Shown here: positions 10,055 to 21,500 of the stretch, in pieces | Position numbering within the stretch: position 1 is the stretch's first letter | Layout of the letters: each line of letters starts with the position of its first letter | NCBI GenBank assembly: GCA_000708835.1 | Contig: DF237107.1 | Coordinates: forward strand, 101,479 to 165,478 | Reading direction: 5' to 3' | Origin: Klebsormidium nitens | Taxonomy: Eukaryota; Streptophyta; Klebsormidiophyceae; Klebsormidiales; Klebsormidiaceae | DNA: 64,000 bases | The notes under the pieces: model-generated | Seen by the model: only the letters and a program-made list of their open reading frames with translations | What the model was told of the DNA's origin: nothing | Databases searched by the model: none | Translations under genes and position numbers: made by a program

Positions 10055-12772
10055 ATGGCGCCACCTCTGCCCCCAGCAGCTCTCTTGGCAGATTACGCAT
10101 TCAGTTTCTCAAAAGGGAAAGTGCTATACGCCGCTGTGGACAATCACTTGCCAGACATCTTTGCCAAACAAGGTACAGAACTTACAATTTCCAGATGCTC
10201 TTGCGCTCCTTTGTCATTTCTGCGAATCTGTTTTTGGAAATTGAGTAGGTTTGCTCGATGGACCTATTTGTAGGCTTTCTGGTCAAATTTCATACCTCCT
10301 CTTGCAAACAATGATAGGAGATTAGTATTCTTGTGAGCAACGATTGGCAGCTCTGCTAAGTACCAGCAAGCCAGCCTGCTGAAGTCCAATTCTTGAACCT
10401 GGTGAGAATATATGCTTCCAACCTCGTGATGCTCGTTTTACGCACTCAAGATAAAATTCACGCAATGATATCATTGGAATCTTGTGCAACTTTCCTCTAA
10501 GCTTGTCAACTCCGAGGTCAACCATTTCGAAAAAAGCTTGTTTCCCTTGTGCTTGCGCCAGCATTCCGTTGTTCATTTCTTTTTGTGCAAGCAGTTTACC
10601 CTAGAAGCGTTGAAGATAATTTTGTACAGGGATGGCTCTTTGCCACGCAAAGGGCAAAAACAGTGTGACTCTATCTCCAGGTGAACCGATGCGTCCGGAT
10701 GAAGTTGCTCAGCTCGCGGGAACAGACCCTGACGCAACTGCACGCCTCATTCGAGCACTGTCTGGACTCGGCGTGCTTGACGAGACTGCAGAAGGAACTT
10801 ACAGCTTGTCATCGGTTGGTCAGCTTCTGGTGTCAGACAAGGTAGGTGTACTCATTGATTTACAGTGCTTTCGAGCTTCTAGTGTTTCTTGCATGGATTC
10901 ACCTTACCATTGTTGTTGTGTGAGAAGATTTAGGCACATGCAAGAGTACTTACTTTGAGCGCATTCCAGCTCAAAGTCGTGCTAGAGTTGATTTGGAATT
11001 TTAAGAGAAGCTATGAACTTCCTACTTTACTAGAGCAAGTCTTCTTTGTCATCCAAATTAGTTGGCTTCCTGGACATTGACAGAGGTCATCCGGCTTGTA
11101 CCTTGCAATGTGTTTCTAGAAACCAGTTTTATCACTTCAAAAAGCGGATTGCCTTGCAGGAGACAGGCGATTTGAGCCCCTTGGCCGGTGTAATAACCCA
11201 CTGGAATGAGCCTAACACATCGAACACCTGGAATGAGCTGTCGCGCACCATTAAGGAGGGCGGCACTGGTTGGAAGAAGACTACGATGAGCAAGACGCAT
11301 AAAAGCGTCTGGGACTACTATCAGGTACGCAATCACACCTGCGGCTGAGGGTGCGCATATATCTTCAACGTCCAAAAGGCCTTTGCAACTTGAAACCCCT
11401 GAACGTCTGCTCCCCTCCCGTATACATACACGAGCAAGAGGCACTGTCAACCGAACGGTTGCATAAATAACACATCTCGCGTCTGACGGCTTAGCTTTGA
11501 GCTCATGTGACCATCGGTCCCAGTTATCCCGACTCCACGACCAAATTTTCGGTGACTCGCGAGTCAATCGAAAGTCGCTCTTCTGACTGCGCAGGCACAC
11601 GCGGACACGTCTGGAAAGGCTTTTGACGCTGCAATGCGCGGTGTGTCGTCGACTCAAGTTCCTCAGCTCTTGCAGGTCAGGGGTTCGTCACAAACGCTGG
11701 TCTCTGCTCGTCTCTATGCCATCCTCCTCCTGTCGTTTGCCCCAATCGTGTACGATACTCTGATTTGCAGACGAGCCAGAATCTTTGCAATTTTTCTAGG
11801 ATGATTCATGAAAGCGGGTCGTGCTGGTGCGTTCCTTCTTTCATAACTTTCCAGCTTCCGGTTTGCGTTGACTACGAGAGAAATCTCAAAAACGGAAAGC
11901 GAAAATTCTGCTCGTGGCAGGCTTACGACGGGTTCAAGGACTTGGACGTGTTGATGGACGTTGGCGGAGGACACGGTGCTCTTTTGGCGGCAATCACCGC
12001 AAAGTACCCCAACATCAAGGGCATCAACTTTGACCAGCCGCATGTCATCCAGACTGCCCGTTCAATCCCAGGGGTGGAGCTTGTGTCTGGAGACATGTTC
12101 AAGGCCGAGACTCTGCCCAAAGTTCCTAATATCATCATGAAGGTTCGTCTCATTTCTTTTCTTCCTTCTCTCGTGTTTCTACCTGTAGCTTTCAGGAATA
12201 GCAGTGCAAGATCGTAACTGGAAGCGGGTGCGATCACCGAAAAATTGGGATTCTGAGGCGTTCGGTCAGTGAGATACGCAGGTTTGAAGTAAGGCTAGTT
12301 TCAGAGTTCTGCAAAGAAGGTTCGCTTGAGAAACATTCGTTGACGTCAGCACTTGGGAGACGTCATTCTCCAATATTGCCAGGCGTCGCTTTTAATTTTT
12401 CGTCACTTTTTGTCTTGAATGTAAGGTGGCTCTAAGTAGAACACGCTCTGGTTTCGTTACCTCCAGTTCATTCTGCACGACTGGGGCGATGCGGCGTGCA
12501 AGACAATCTTGGCCAGCTGCCGCGGCGCCCTGCCCGCCGAAGGGAAGCTGCTGATTATGGACTTCGTCATCCCTAACCCTGGCACTGCACCCCCCGAGGC
12601 CCGCCATTTCCCGACTCTCCTCGACATCCAGATGATGATGATGTGCCTGGGTGGTCGGGAACGCTCGGAGCAGGAGTGGAAGACTCTGCTAGAGTCCGAA
12701 GGTTTCGAGATCAGCCGCATCGTTCCGCTGGGTCCTGGAAGCCCGTCCGTCATCGAGGCCGTTAAAGCGTAG
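10055..12772 (+). CDS. SAM-dependent O-methyltransferase, COMT/HIOMT type (6 exons)
   Basis: Exons are 10055-10172, 10681-10841, 11160-11324, 11595-11675, 11921-12142 and 12467-12772, giving 350 residues in frame. An in-frame ATG at 9995 would add 20 residues. The product transfers a methyl group from S-adenosylmethionine to a hydroxyl group of a small, often phenolic, acceptor, probably in the cytosol as a dimer. The N-terminal half has a dimerisation/winged-helix region (RPDEVAQLAGTDPDATARL, LIRALSGLGVLDE). The SAM-binding motif DVGGGHG sits at about residues 188-194. HDWGD at about 253-257 carries the family's catalytic His. The C-terminus has the usual helix-strand segment (LLESEGFEISRIVPL). 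The acceptor substrate cannot be told from the sequence. Candidates are caffeate-like phenolics, flavonoids, or N-acetylserotonin as in ASMT/HIOMT. Length is typical of the plant Methyltransf_2 family (about 340-370). Confidence 0.9.
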
Positions 12773-14616
12773 GTAGCGAGTGTCCGACGTCAGTAGCGCA
12801 GATCCTGCATAGGTTTGAAATAGCTTCTGCAATCGTTAAATGACATAGATATGTAGCTCTTGAAGGGACATACATGAAGACATATAGTAGGCTTGCTCAG
12901 GGGTTATGAAAGTACAGTCACAGACGGTCAGTCGCTAGCTGTACGTTTGCCAAGCTTTCCGAGTTGATCTACGTGCTCCACAAGTGAGGTAATATTCAGT
13001 TGGATCCTTAATTGAGCGTCGAGCTTTCAAGCGCTTGTTAAGGCCGTCGTATTGCCAAGGCGTTCAACCCTTTCAAAGGACTGTTCTGACGATGCATCAT
13101 GGCAACTTATAACGTCAAATGAGGATTTCGGACAAGTGCTCTGAGTTGATGCAGTTTTGATCTCGCCTACTGTCACCACATGACATCGAAGCCCTCTGTC
13201 CAGGTGGTCCCGCAAGAGAAGGGCGCACTATCACCGCCAACATGTGATCAAAAAACCACTAAGTTTTCGCTATAGCCATTTTTTGGACGACCTTCCGTGT
13301 ACCTCCCATTTGCTAGCTATAGTCTGATCAGTTTGACGGTTTGAAAGACTTCCTCCGCGGGGGCCACTCTAGCAGCAGATTTGTCGCGGGCCCTGCACTT
13401 TGCATATCAGCGCACCATTCGGATGCACTTTGTCAGGAGCTGAATGTGCTTCCGATTGCATTGAGACAAGAGATAGCGACGCGATCCCGGGCCATGGCCA
13501 GTGCTGATACTGATTTAACAATCTGGTGTCGAATCCTGCAGTTTCCCGGAAACGGATACCTGGCGCTAGCTCGTGTTCAGCGATTGAAGCATGCGGCATG
13601 CCACTGGCAGGCAGCTAACAGTCTCAGTGCATGCATTGCAATATATTTTGGAAGAAGTAACAGCAACCGTACCTAGCTTGCAACACGTAGATTGTCTAGT
13701 CACATGGGGCAGACCGTCATGAGCGTTTGCACTAGCTTCACTGGTACACCCTTTGCGGTTCATTTGAATCATGCAAGATCGCGAAGTGAGTTCGTCAAGT
13801 CGATGCTGCATGGAATTCATATGTGCTAACACATATCATTGCAGATGCATGCTCGTATGCTCAACGCTTGCGCTCACACGGCTATGTATGGACACCCGGG
13901 CCATGGCGACTGCAGTGCGCGGAACATACAGCTGCTCATATGGAAACCTCAGGCTCATTGCACGCAGCGGAGCATATGACCGCCGCCGGCCATGCCAGGC
14001 ACGCAGTGGCCCAGCGGTGGCGGCACGCTGCAGCATACATGCTAACTCTAAGCATTCTTGTGTAAACGTAACGCGCATATGATCGAGTCCGCACTGCAAG
14101 CATGGCGGTTGCATGTAAAGCCCAACTTATGCGATATATGTCATGCATTCTTGATGCACACTGTAGGAATGCTTCCCAGAGGAACAATGCAACTCGCACT
14201 ATACTTGAGACGGGCAGAGGGACAGCTAACGCATATATAAGACGAGATGATTGCTTGTGTGCCAAACGGCAGACTGGTGAATTCGAGTAAGGTCGTGTTA
14301 ATGACTCCGGGAGCAGTCGCCTTTCATTCTCGTTTCGACACTTTCAACGGCCATGACGCAAAGTCTCCCAAAGCAGCACTGGTTTGACTAGAAGCAGAGT
14401 TGACGATATCACCAGCTCTCAGGAAGCACAACACAAAAGCAGAAGCAGCTCCCAATTTTCAGCCGTTCCGAATACTATGAAGCACTTGAATCGCGTTATG
14501 GAAACAATACATGAGAACATTACCTCGTCAAAAAGAATCGACCTGCAGATCGCTACCTGTTTGTTTGACTTGACTTGAAACATCAGCCAACCTATGTACA
14601 TTAGACCCGTATATGC
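12773..14616. other. Intergenic between convergent genes
   Basis: This lies between the stop of the O-methyltransferase (+) and the stop of the RING gene (-). It is moderately AT-rich, and the hexamer CATATG recurs at 13820-14080. No exon with family motifs or RNA gene is recognised. Confidence 0.4.
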
Positions 14617-17086
14617 TTAAGCAAACTCGTCGGATATGTCAGTTTTGCAGACGGGACACCGCCGCGAGTAGTTGAGCAGCCACTCTGATCCGCACTGCGG
14701 ATGGAAACGGTGCCCGCACGGAAGCACGACTAGGTCGTCGCCAACCCCGTACTCATGTTGGCAAATGGTACACATCCTGATCAAACAAGTGAAGGGGAAT
14801 CTTCTTCAAAAGAAAGAAAGTGCCTTGTCGTGTTGGATCCAGAAGAGCAAAGATGGAGAAGAGAAGACGGTTTCGAAGAACTATAGGGGAGCACAGAGTC
14901 AAAATGTCGAGATTATCAACGATTCGCGGAGGTAGACAACGCAAAACTTACAGGAAGTCTCCAGCGAGCTAAGAAGCCAGTGTGGACGTTTTGCGCAAGG
15001 CCTGGAAAGGACATTGTGAAGCGGAGACGTGCAGTTTCCATGTGTCACGGACACCAACCTAACGTCTAGAAACGTCAAGACCTTGAGTTTGTAGGCGGAC
15101 CGGTCACAGCAACTGGAGGCGGTTTGCGCAAATAGACATTTGAGAGTCAGCTTCGAAATGGGTGGACGAGCGACCAGGAAAGGTGAAGCAATGGTTAGGA
15201 GGCAGACTTCAGGGCGCTGGCTGGGATATGCCTGGATCCAGACCGGCTTGGGAATGCCAAAAGCCGTTGATTGGCCGGGTAGTGAATGGAAAGGCGTCGA
15301 GAACAGCAGACATTCCCATTCACCGGGTCTGACAACATGCCCAATAAATAACCCTCTCCTTTGATTTCCTGGAATGCCTAGTGACTCGAAGATGAATTTG
15401 AAACAATGAGGCTCACTCGTGGCCAGCGCTCGTCGTGGTTGCCTTCATTGGGGACGAATGTGCAGAGCCGCCGAATACAGTGGAGGGGAGTGCCGCCACA
15501 GCGCCCGCGGTCGCCGTCACCTTGACGTCCTCCAGGGTTGTCAGGCGCTGCAAAACCGTTTGAACACAATGAATTCTTCGAAACTGCAGATGCGGAAACA
15601 ACAGCTGTAGAAGGACACAGCGTGTCCTCGAATTGGATGTCGGTGAACAGCAGAACCCAGAGGATTGCACGGTCGATTTTTCGAAGCTCCATCTGATGTG
15701 CCTTAGCAAAGAAGCATTGACGATTTGATACATCCCGTGCGACAGAGACATGCGTTTGGTCGAAGACTACGAGCCTGCGTGGCCAATGTTGAGCCAGAGC
15801 GCTTCAAATCCAAAGACGATGTTGGCACCAAGCAAAACTTTATCTTGAATAAGGGGAAAAGGAAGAAGGAAGAACCTTCAGACCCCACTAGAAGTTTAGA
15901 ACGTGATGCATTCTTCTCTATATCCATCCTTGACCCCCCCTCATAAACCACAGAACATGCCGGTCTTCAAAACCATTCAAAGACACCCTCTCGTGAGCTG
16001 CAGGCGCCCTTTGGCATCCAGTCCCAAATCAACATTGTGGACCATGTAAAGAACTTTATCATGTAATACAGAGGGACACACAGATACCCCATAGACTCCA
16101 AGCAGCATCCAACCGGCAGATGTCATGTCGGACGCTCGAACTCCCACCTCGTAAGTGAGCTCATGAGTCCGGGCTGTTCCAGGCGCCCGCGGCTCTCCCC
16201 CCTCAGGGGCGTGGTTGACGGATAGGGAGAGCGCGAGCGCCATTTCGAGCTCCAGCTCCTCTTGGCGTTGTTCCCAGCGGCCGCGCCGAGAGGAGCCGCG
16301 AGACTGGTGCCCGTGCTGCGATGCATGATCGAAGTCGGGTCAGAAGCGTGGAGATTTGGGCTCTGTGCATTGAGCAAGGCAGAAAGTGCTCCGATGCCAG
16401 GCACCAAAGTCTTCACGTGTCCTCAACGCGCTTACCCCCGTTTTGTTACCAAAGTATGAGTCTAGATGTGGGAATTGTCAATTGATACGATGGGGATTCT
16501 TGCCTGATGTTCCGTTTGTCTAGAAGTGCTATGCCTTCGAATAAAATGAACTACGAAGGCCCTCAAGTGGGGACAGACGGGGTTGAACACAAATCGTCTG
16601 GGAACCTTGACAATTTCTTCTACCTAACTTTCGAGGCCAGTCAAGACTATGATATAAAGAATGGACAGGCCCTTTGGGCAGCATAATTCAAAGCCAGCCA
16701 AAATTTTCCGGGCTCACCCCTGCAAAGTAGTCCCTAATCTCTTCATCAGCATCCTCCCAATCATCAGCCGTCAGCCGGTGCCCCTTTGGTGCGCCCCGCC
16801 GCCGCCCCGGCGTTCCTCGTGTAGGGGGAGACTTTCCGAGGGCGGCTGGCCCTGGGCCGACACCCCCCCCATCCTGTGGAGACCGCCCCAGGCTACCTGA
16901 CCGAGAACTAGGGCCCGCACTGCTGGAGCCTTTGGAGCGGCCTCTTTCCGGGGGGGTCTTGTTCTGGTTGGGCGCAGAGTGGGGGGAGCCCCTCGTCCTG
17001 GGGCTGTTCTCAGGGGCGCGCTGGTTGTTTGAAGACTTGCGCCGCGAGCTGTCGTGACCTGGACAAGAAGTATGCTGAACCATCAT
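14617..17086 (-). CDS. RING-H2 E3 ubiquitin-protein ligase with UIM-like motif, BIG BROTHER-like (4 exons seen)
   Basis: Minus-strand exons in coding order are 17086-16718, 16315-16148, 15547-15417 and 14776-14617. Phases agree (0, 0 and 2). The last exon starts at the RING: CTIC, then PCGHRFHPQC and CPVC, the Cys and His spacing of a zinc-binding RING-H2 that recruits a ubiquitin E2. Before it comes the stretch HELTYE plus RLTTLEDVK and ALPSTVF. This parallels the linker ahead of the RING in plant BIG BROTHER-type ligases (LTYEEL...ALPT). Exon 2 encodes EELELEMALALSLS, which fits the ubiquitin-interacting motif consensus (acidic run, Ala-x3-Ser). The first listed exon is Ser/Pro/Gly/Arg-rich and probably disordered. 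The start is uncertain: the ATG at 17086 gives 275 residues, but an acceptor just downstream of it would allow an upstream exon. Targets are unknown. Confidence 0.75.
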
Positions 17087-17089
17087 CAG

Positions 17090-18550
17090 CAGACTGGGAG
17101 GTAAGGTGCCAAGGGAAGTATGTCCAAGACAGGGATTGTCCTGGGGCTACATCGCTAGGAGTTTGCAACATCTCCAGTACAAGGTTGATGGAACGGCATC
17201 TCTCACCGGTGTGCCTTTGGTATTTCTGATACCGCAGCATTCATTTGCATCTCTGGAAGACATTCGTGGTGAGAGTAACGAAGCCACGAGTGTGGAAAGC
17301 GGCAAAGTACCAGGTGTTTACCTTTTCCCGAGCATCTTTCGACGCTGTCCCTGTCTGTCTGCCCTCGCTGGCCTTCTGCAAAATCCGACAAACCTCGTTA
17401 AAGGAGTTACGTGAGGCTATCACCAGTACGTATGAGACCTGCAAGACTGGGCTACTTCAAAACAAAGAGCGTGGTGACGGATTCAGATTATACGGGGCAG
17501 AGGAACTGTTGGCAAAGGGCAACAATGGAGCTGGCAAACGAGTTCACGGACAAGCTTGTCACGTTTCCAACTGCCTCAGGCACATACTTCCACCAGCATT
17601 GTGTCAGTTCTTCGATCTATACACCGACCTTAGCAAGGACAATCGGGAAAAGTTCTGATTGGCCAGTACAAACTTCCTTACAACTTCCGGTGGTCTCCTT
17701 TTTCATACCAGAAATGCCCTCGCATGCAAAAGCAGTCTAGTCAACAAGAAGGCCAAATTCACAAAGCAACCAGAACCCTAGAAGTATCCTCAAGTCGCTG
17801 GTGCCCTACCTATGGGCCTGGGCTTCGACTGCCCCTTCTGCTTGCCAGCATTGCTGCTCATCACTGCGTGAGTCCTCACAGCAGGCTGGCCTGAGCTCTG
17901 TCTTTACTCTGGAGCGCTAGTCAAGAACAGCTGCTGGCAACGCGTTGACAAAAGGGAGACCGGTGATCAGCTGAGGGTGCGCAGCAAGCTCTGCTTCCTT
18001 TGAAACTGCTGTCTAGTGCTGAAAGAAAGAGAATGCTTCTGTTCAGCGTTTCCTTGTCCTTCGCAAGGCAAACCGGAGGGATGCGAGGTTTAACCTAAGG
18101 CTTCAATGACAAAGTAGGTAGGTCGTCTTATAGGCAACAGCAGATTCTAGCTGTGCGCCAGACGTGCTACCTACCTATGGGCTTTGAAGCCTCTTTGAAG
18201 CTGGATTTCAATGGGGTTTCAAAGCGCAGGATCCTGTTCAATCTTCAGACTTCCGACTCGGTGTATCCTAGGCTTTTGAAACTTGGGAGGCGAAGATGAT
18301 CCCCAGATTCTGGGATCTCAGAAGTTCGGACGTGACTGGGACGTCCCTCGTGATTCCTCCTCTGCGCCGACCTACGCAACCCGTCCGATGTGATTCAAAT
18401 CAGCTCATCGACGGCCTGAGGTTTCCGAATTTCAAAATTGTCCAAACTCCAGGCTGCATACTTTGACTCTTCGCTGCTTTACAAATTAGGATTCAGGTAC
18501 TCGCGAGTCGCGAGGTCTCTTCCTTTCTTTTCTGCCACTGGCTTTGCTTG
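17090..18550. other. Divergent intergenic region, RING gene to antiporter 1
   Basis: This probably holds the promoters of both divergent genes and possibly a 5' exon of the RING gene. Short inverted TAGGTAGG/CCTACCTA segments occur around 18114-18178. No other gene is recognised. Confidence 0.4.
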
Positions 18551-21500
18551 ATGGCGCTGATCCCTCCTCACCCATGGGTTCATGCAGTCGTGGCCATCAT
18601 TGGCACCCTCGTGTGCCTCTACTCTTTCCTAGGCAGGCTTTGGAAGGGCACATTTCTTACCTCGGAGGTGATGGCTGCGACAGCGGTTGGAGTCATCATC
18701 GGTCCTGCCGCTGCCAGGATCATAGATCCTCAAACGCAGCTTTCCAGACATACATTGTATGGGATCGTTGAGGCGGTGAGGCCTCCCTTTGGTTGCAGGA
18801 GAATGGCAAATGCAGTGCCAGGATTCTCATAGCAAGGATGTCCACCAAGGACATTGGAGATTGTCAGCTACTCATTCAATCCAACAGATCGTTGTTGATT
18901 TTCCCAAGTCAAAAGTCAGAAAGGGCGCACTCTTGTGCACCAAAGCGTTATCTGACTTCAAGACCGCATTTATTTTCAATTTGCAGCCCCTTGTATTTTG
19001 TGGTAATGCAGCGTCATCTGCAAATTCCCATGTGCAAACTGGCAATTCCTGCACTCTGACCAGGCCCTTTCCCTTTTGCATGCAGTTCTCAGCCTCCGTT
19101 CTGGCTGTCCAGTCAGTCTCCATCGCCCTCTCTCTGCCCCAGTGTTACTACGAGCGCAACTGGCGCTCAGTGCTCATCTTAGTGGGGCCCCTCATGCTAG
19201 TTACCTGGGCCATCTCATTTGGATTGGCCGTGGCGCTGTTTGTGGGGCGATTAGGTGTCCTGAATTGTCTACTCATTGGGGCCACTTTGACGCCGACTGA
19301 TCCAATCCTGGCCAGCACGATCGTGGAGGGCCGATCCGCTGAGACGTAAGGACCGGAAATGCGTCTTACACAATTAGATGGTTTCATTCAGAGTTGCGCG
19401 TCCTCGGTTTGCTCTTACAAGACAGCTTAGGGTGCGCGTCGACCGAAAAGCTGCAGAAAGCTATTCAGATTTCTTAGTCAATTGGATGGCCTTTCAGATC
19501 CACGTGGTATATCACGGTACATACCAGATGGGTGATATGGCCCTAAAAGTACCGTACCTCCTACCTAACGGTACTACAAAGGCAACACTGGAGGCCAAGT
19601 AGATCTTCGGTCGACGCGCAACCTTACAATCATAGAGACCAACTTACTTCCCTGGGTGGTGCAGGGACCGTTTGGCAGAAGACGGTCAGTCTGCCTTGAC
19701 ATACAAAAAAGACTGCCAATGTCCAGTCTGTCGGCAAGCAGGATTGCAAGCACAATCTCGTCCCAGAATGCTCCATATTTAGCTTTGGACACCCAGTCAA
19801 CAGATTCGAAAAACAGGGTCTCTCATCATCTTTGAACCCGTTGCGGCACGTTGCTTGTCTGCCTTTGGAATTGAACATTGCCTCAATTCCTGAGGCATCA
19901 ATGTTCAGTGCCTCGACTGTCTCCATTTCATTTGCCCCTGCAAAAAATGCGACGATCTGCGCAGTCCGCTCACTTTGTAATCTGCCTTTGGCCAAGTCGA
20001 CTTACAAACCTGGTTTGCCTCGGCCAAGTATTTGATCATTTGAAAGTATAGGTAACCCTGTACTCCTTTCCAACTAGTTTTCGTCTGAGCCACCCCACTG
20101 CCCCCACCTTCCATTTTTCCTAAGCCGTAATCAGTGCCCTTCCATGTAACTAGGTTGGTCTGACCATTCACCAGTGCTGCCGGCCCCATCTTCTGATTTG
20201 TGCGAGCGTGCCACTCGTCCCTAAACATCGGTATTGAAATTCCGGCTTTCACCTCAAACAAAACTACGCATGCATTCACGGCTCCTATATGTGCAGATTT
20301 GTCAGACTGAGTTACTAAAAGTTTGATAGTCAAACTCCCTTGCAGATACATCCCAGAGGAGCTGCGCAACATTCTGCAGGCGGAGAGCGCGCTCAACGAT
20401 GGGGCCGCATATCCACATGTTGCCCTCGCCGTGCTTCTTCTCGATCCTGACTTTTCAAAGGGGGAGGCGATCGCACGCTGGTTCTACAAGGGGTGGGCTT
20501 ATGACGTAAGCAAGACTAGTCGGAAGGCCTTGATTGTGGAACAGTCATTGCATCTCTGGAAGTGCGAAAAGTAGAAAACTGACAGTCGAAGAATTCTCAA
20601 CACCAACAAAAATACTTCACGTGCGGTTGCATCCTCCAACTCTGCACCCACTCTGAGCCTCGAAGCAACTCGACCCGTTCCTTGACGACTCTTTCCAGTG
20701 CGGGCAGCTGACAAACGAGATGAAAGCTGCTGGACTATCTTCCCAAGTCGGAAGTCTCTGTGACGGGTGCAGATTGCTTACGGTGTTCTGTGCTTGATAG
20801 GTCTTTGCAAACGATTCGCAGATGTTTCTGGGCATCGCCATGGGCGCTGCGTACGGCTTCTGCTGCCGCCTGCTCAACATCCTCGGCCGCCGCTACAAGC
20901 TGGTCGAGCGGCAATCGTTCCTGGCGCACGTGTTCGGTATGGCCCTCGGGGTCGTGGGGACAGTCACGCTGGTCGGTGAGTGGCACCGCACTCCTTTCTA
21001 TCCTAGATATTTCAAGAGAAGCGAGCATCTCGGAATTACGGAATTGTGGATGTGGAGTACTTTGTTTCTACAGAGCATTATCCCATTTTTCGTTGGAACG
21101 TGCTGACCTTCAGTTACCAGTGTCTCAACCTCAAGTCTGACATGCAAGAGTTCGCACCCTTTTGCTCCATGATTGGGACCAGAGACTCAACTCTTCCCAA
21201 GCTCAATATCTTCCCAAGCTCGACATCTTGGAGATATCGTTGGTAATCACTTTGCCCGACTACAAGGCATAAGCCTGTGGTCGATGACCATCAACGAGCA
21301 CTCTACCTCCACATCGGCAGACTCGTTTGGCAGACCCTGATCCTCCGAAGAGTCTGGCGAAACGTAGTGCTGGCGACTCCACTCTGTTACACATACGAAT
21401 GAAGTTCGCATCTCTAATACTACTTACCCAGATCCAGGTTGCTCGGCTTGCTGAACGGGCAACCACTAAGCATTCCCGTTTCGCTCAGGCTTCGACAAGC

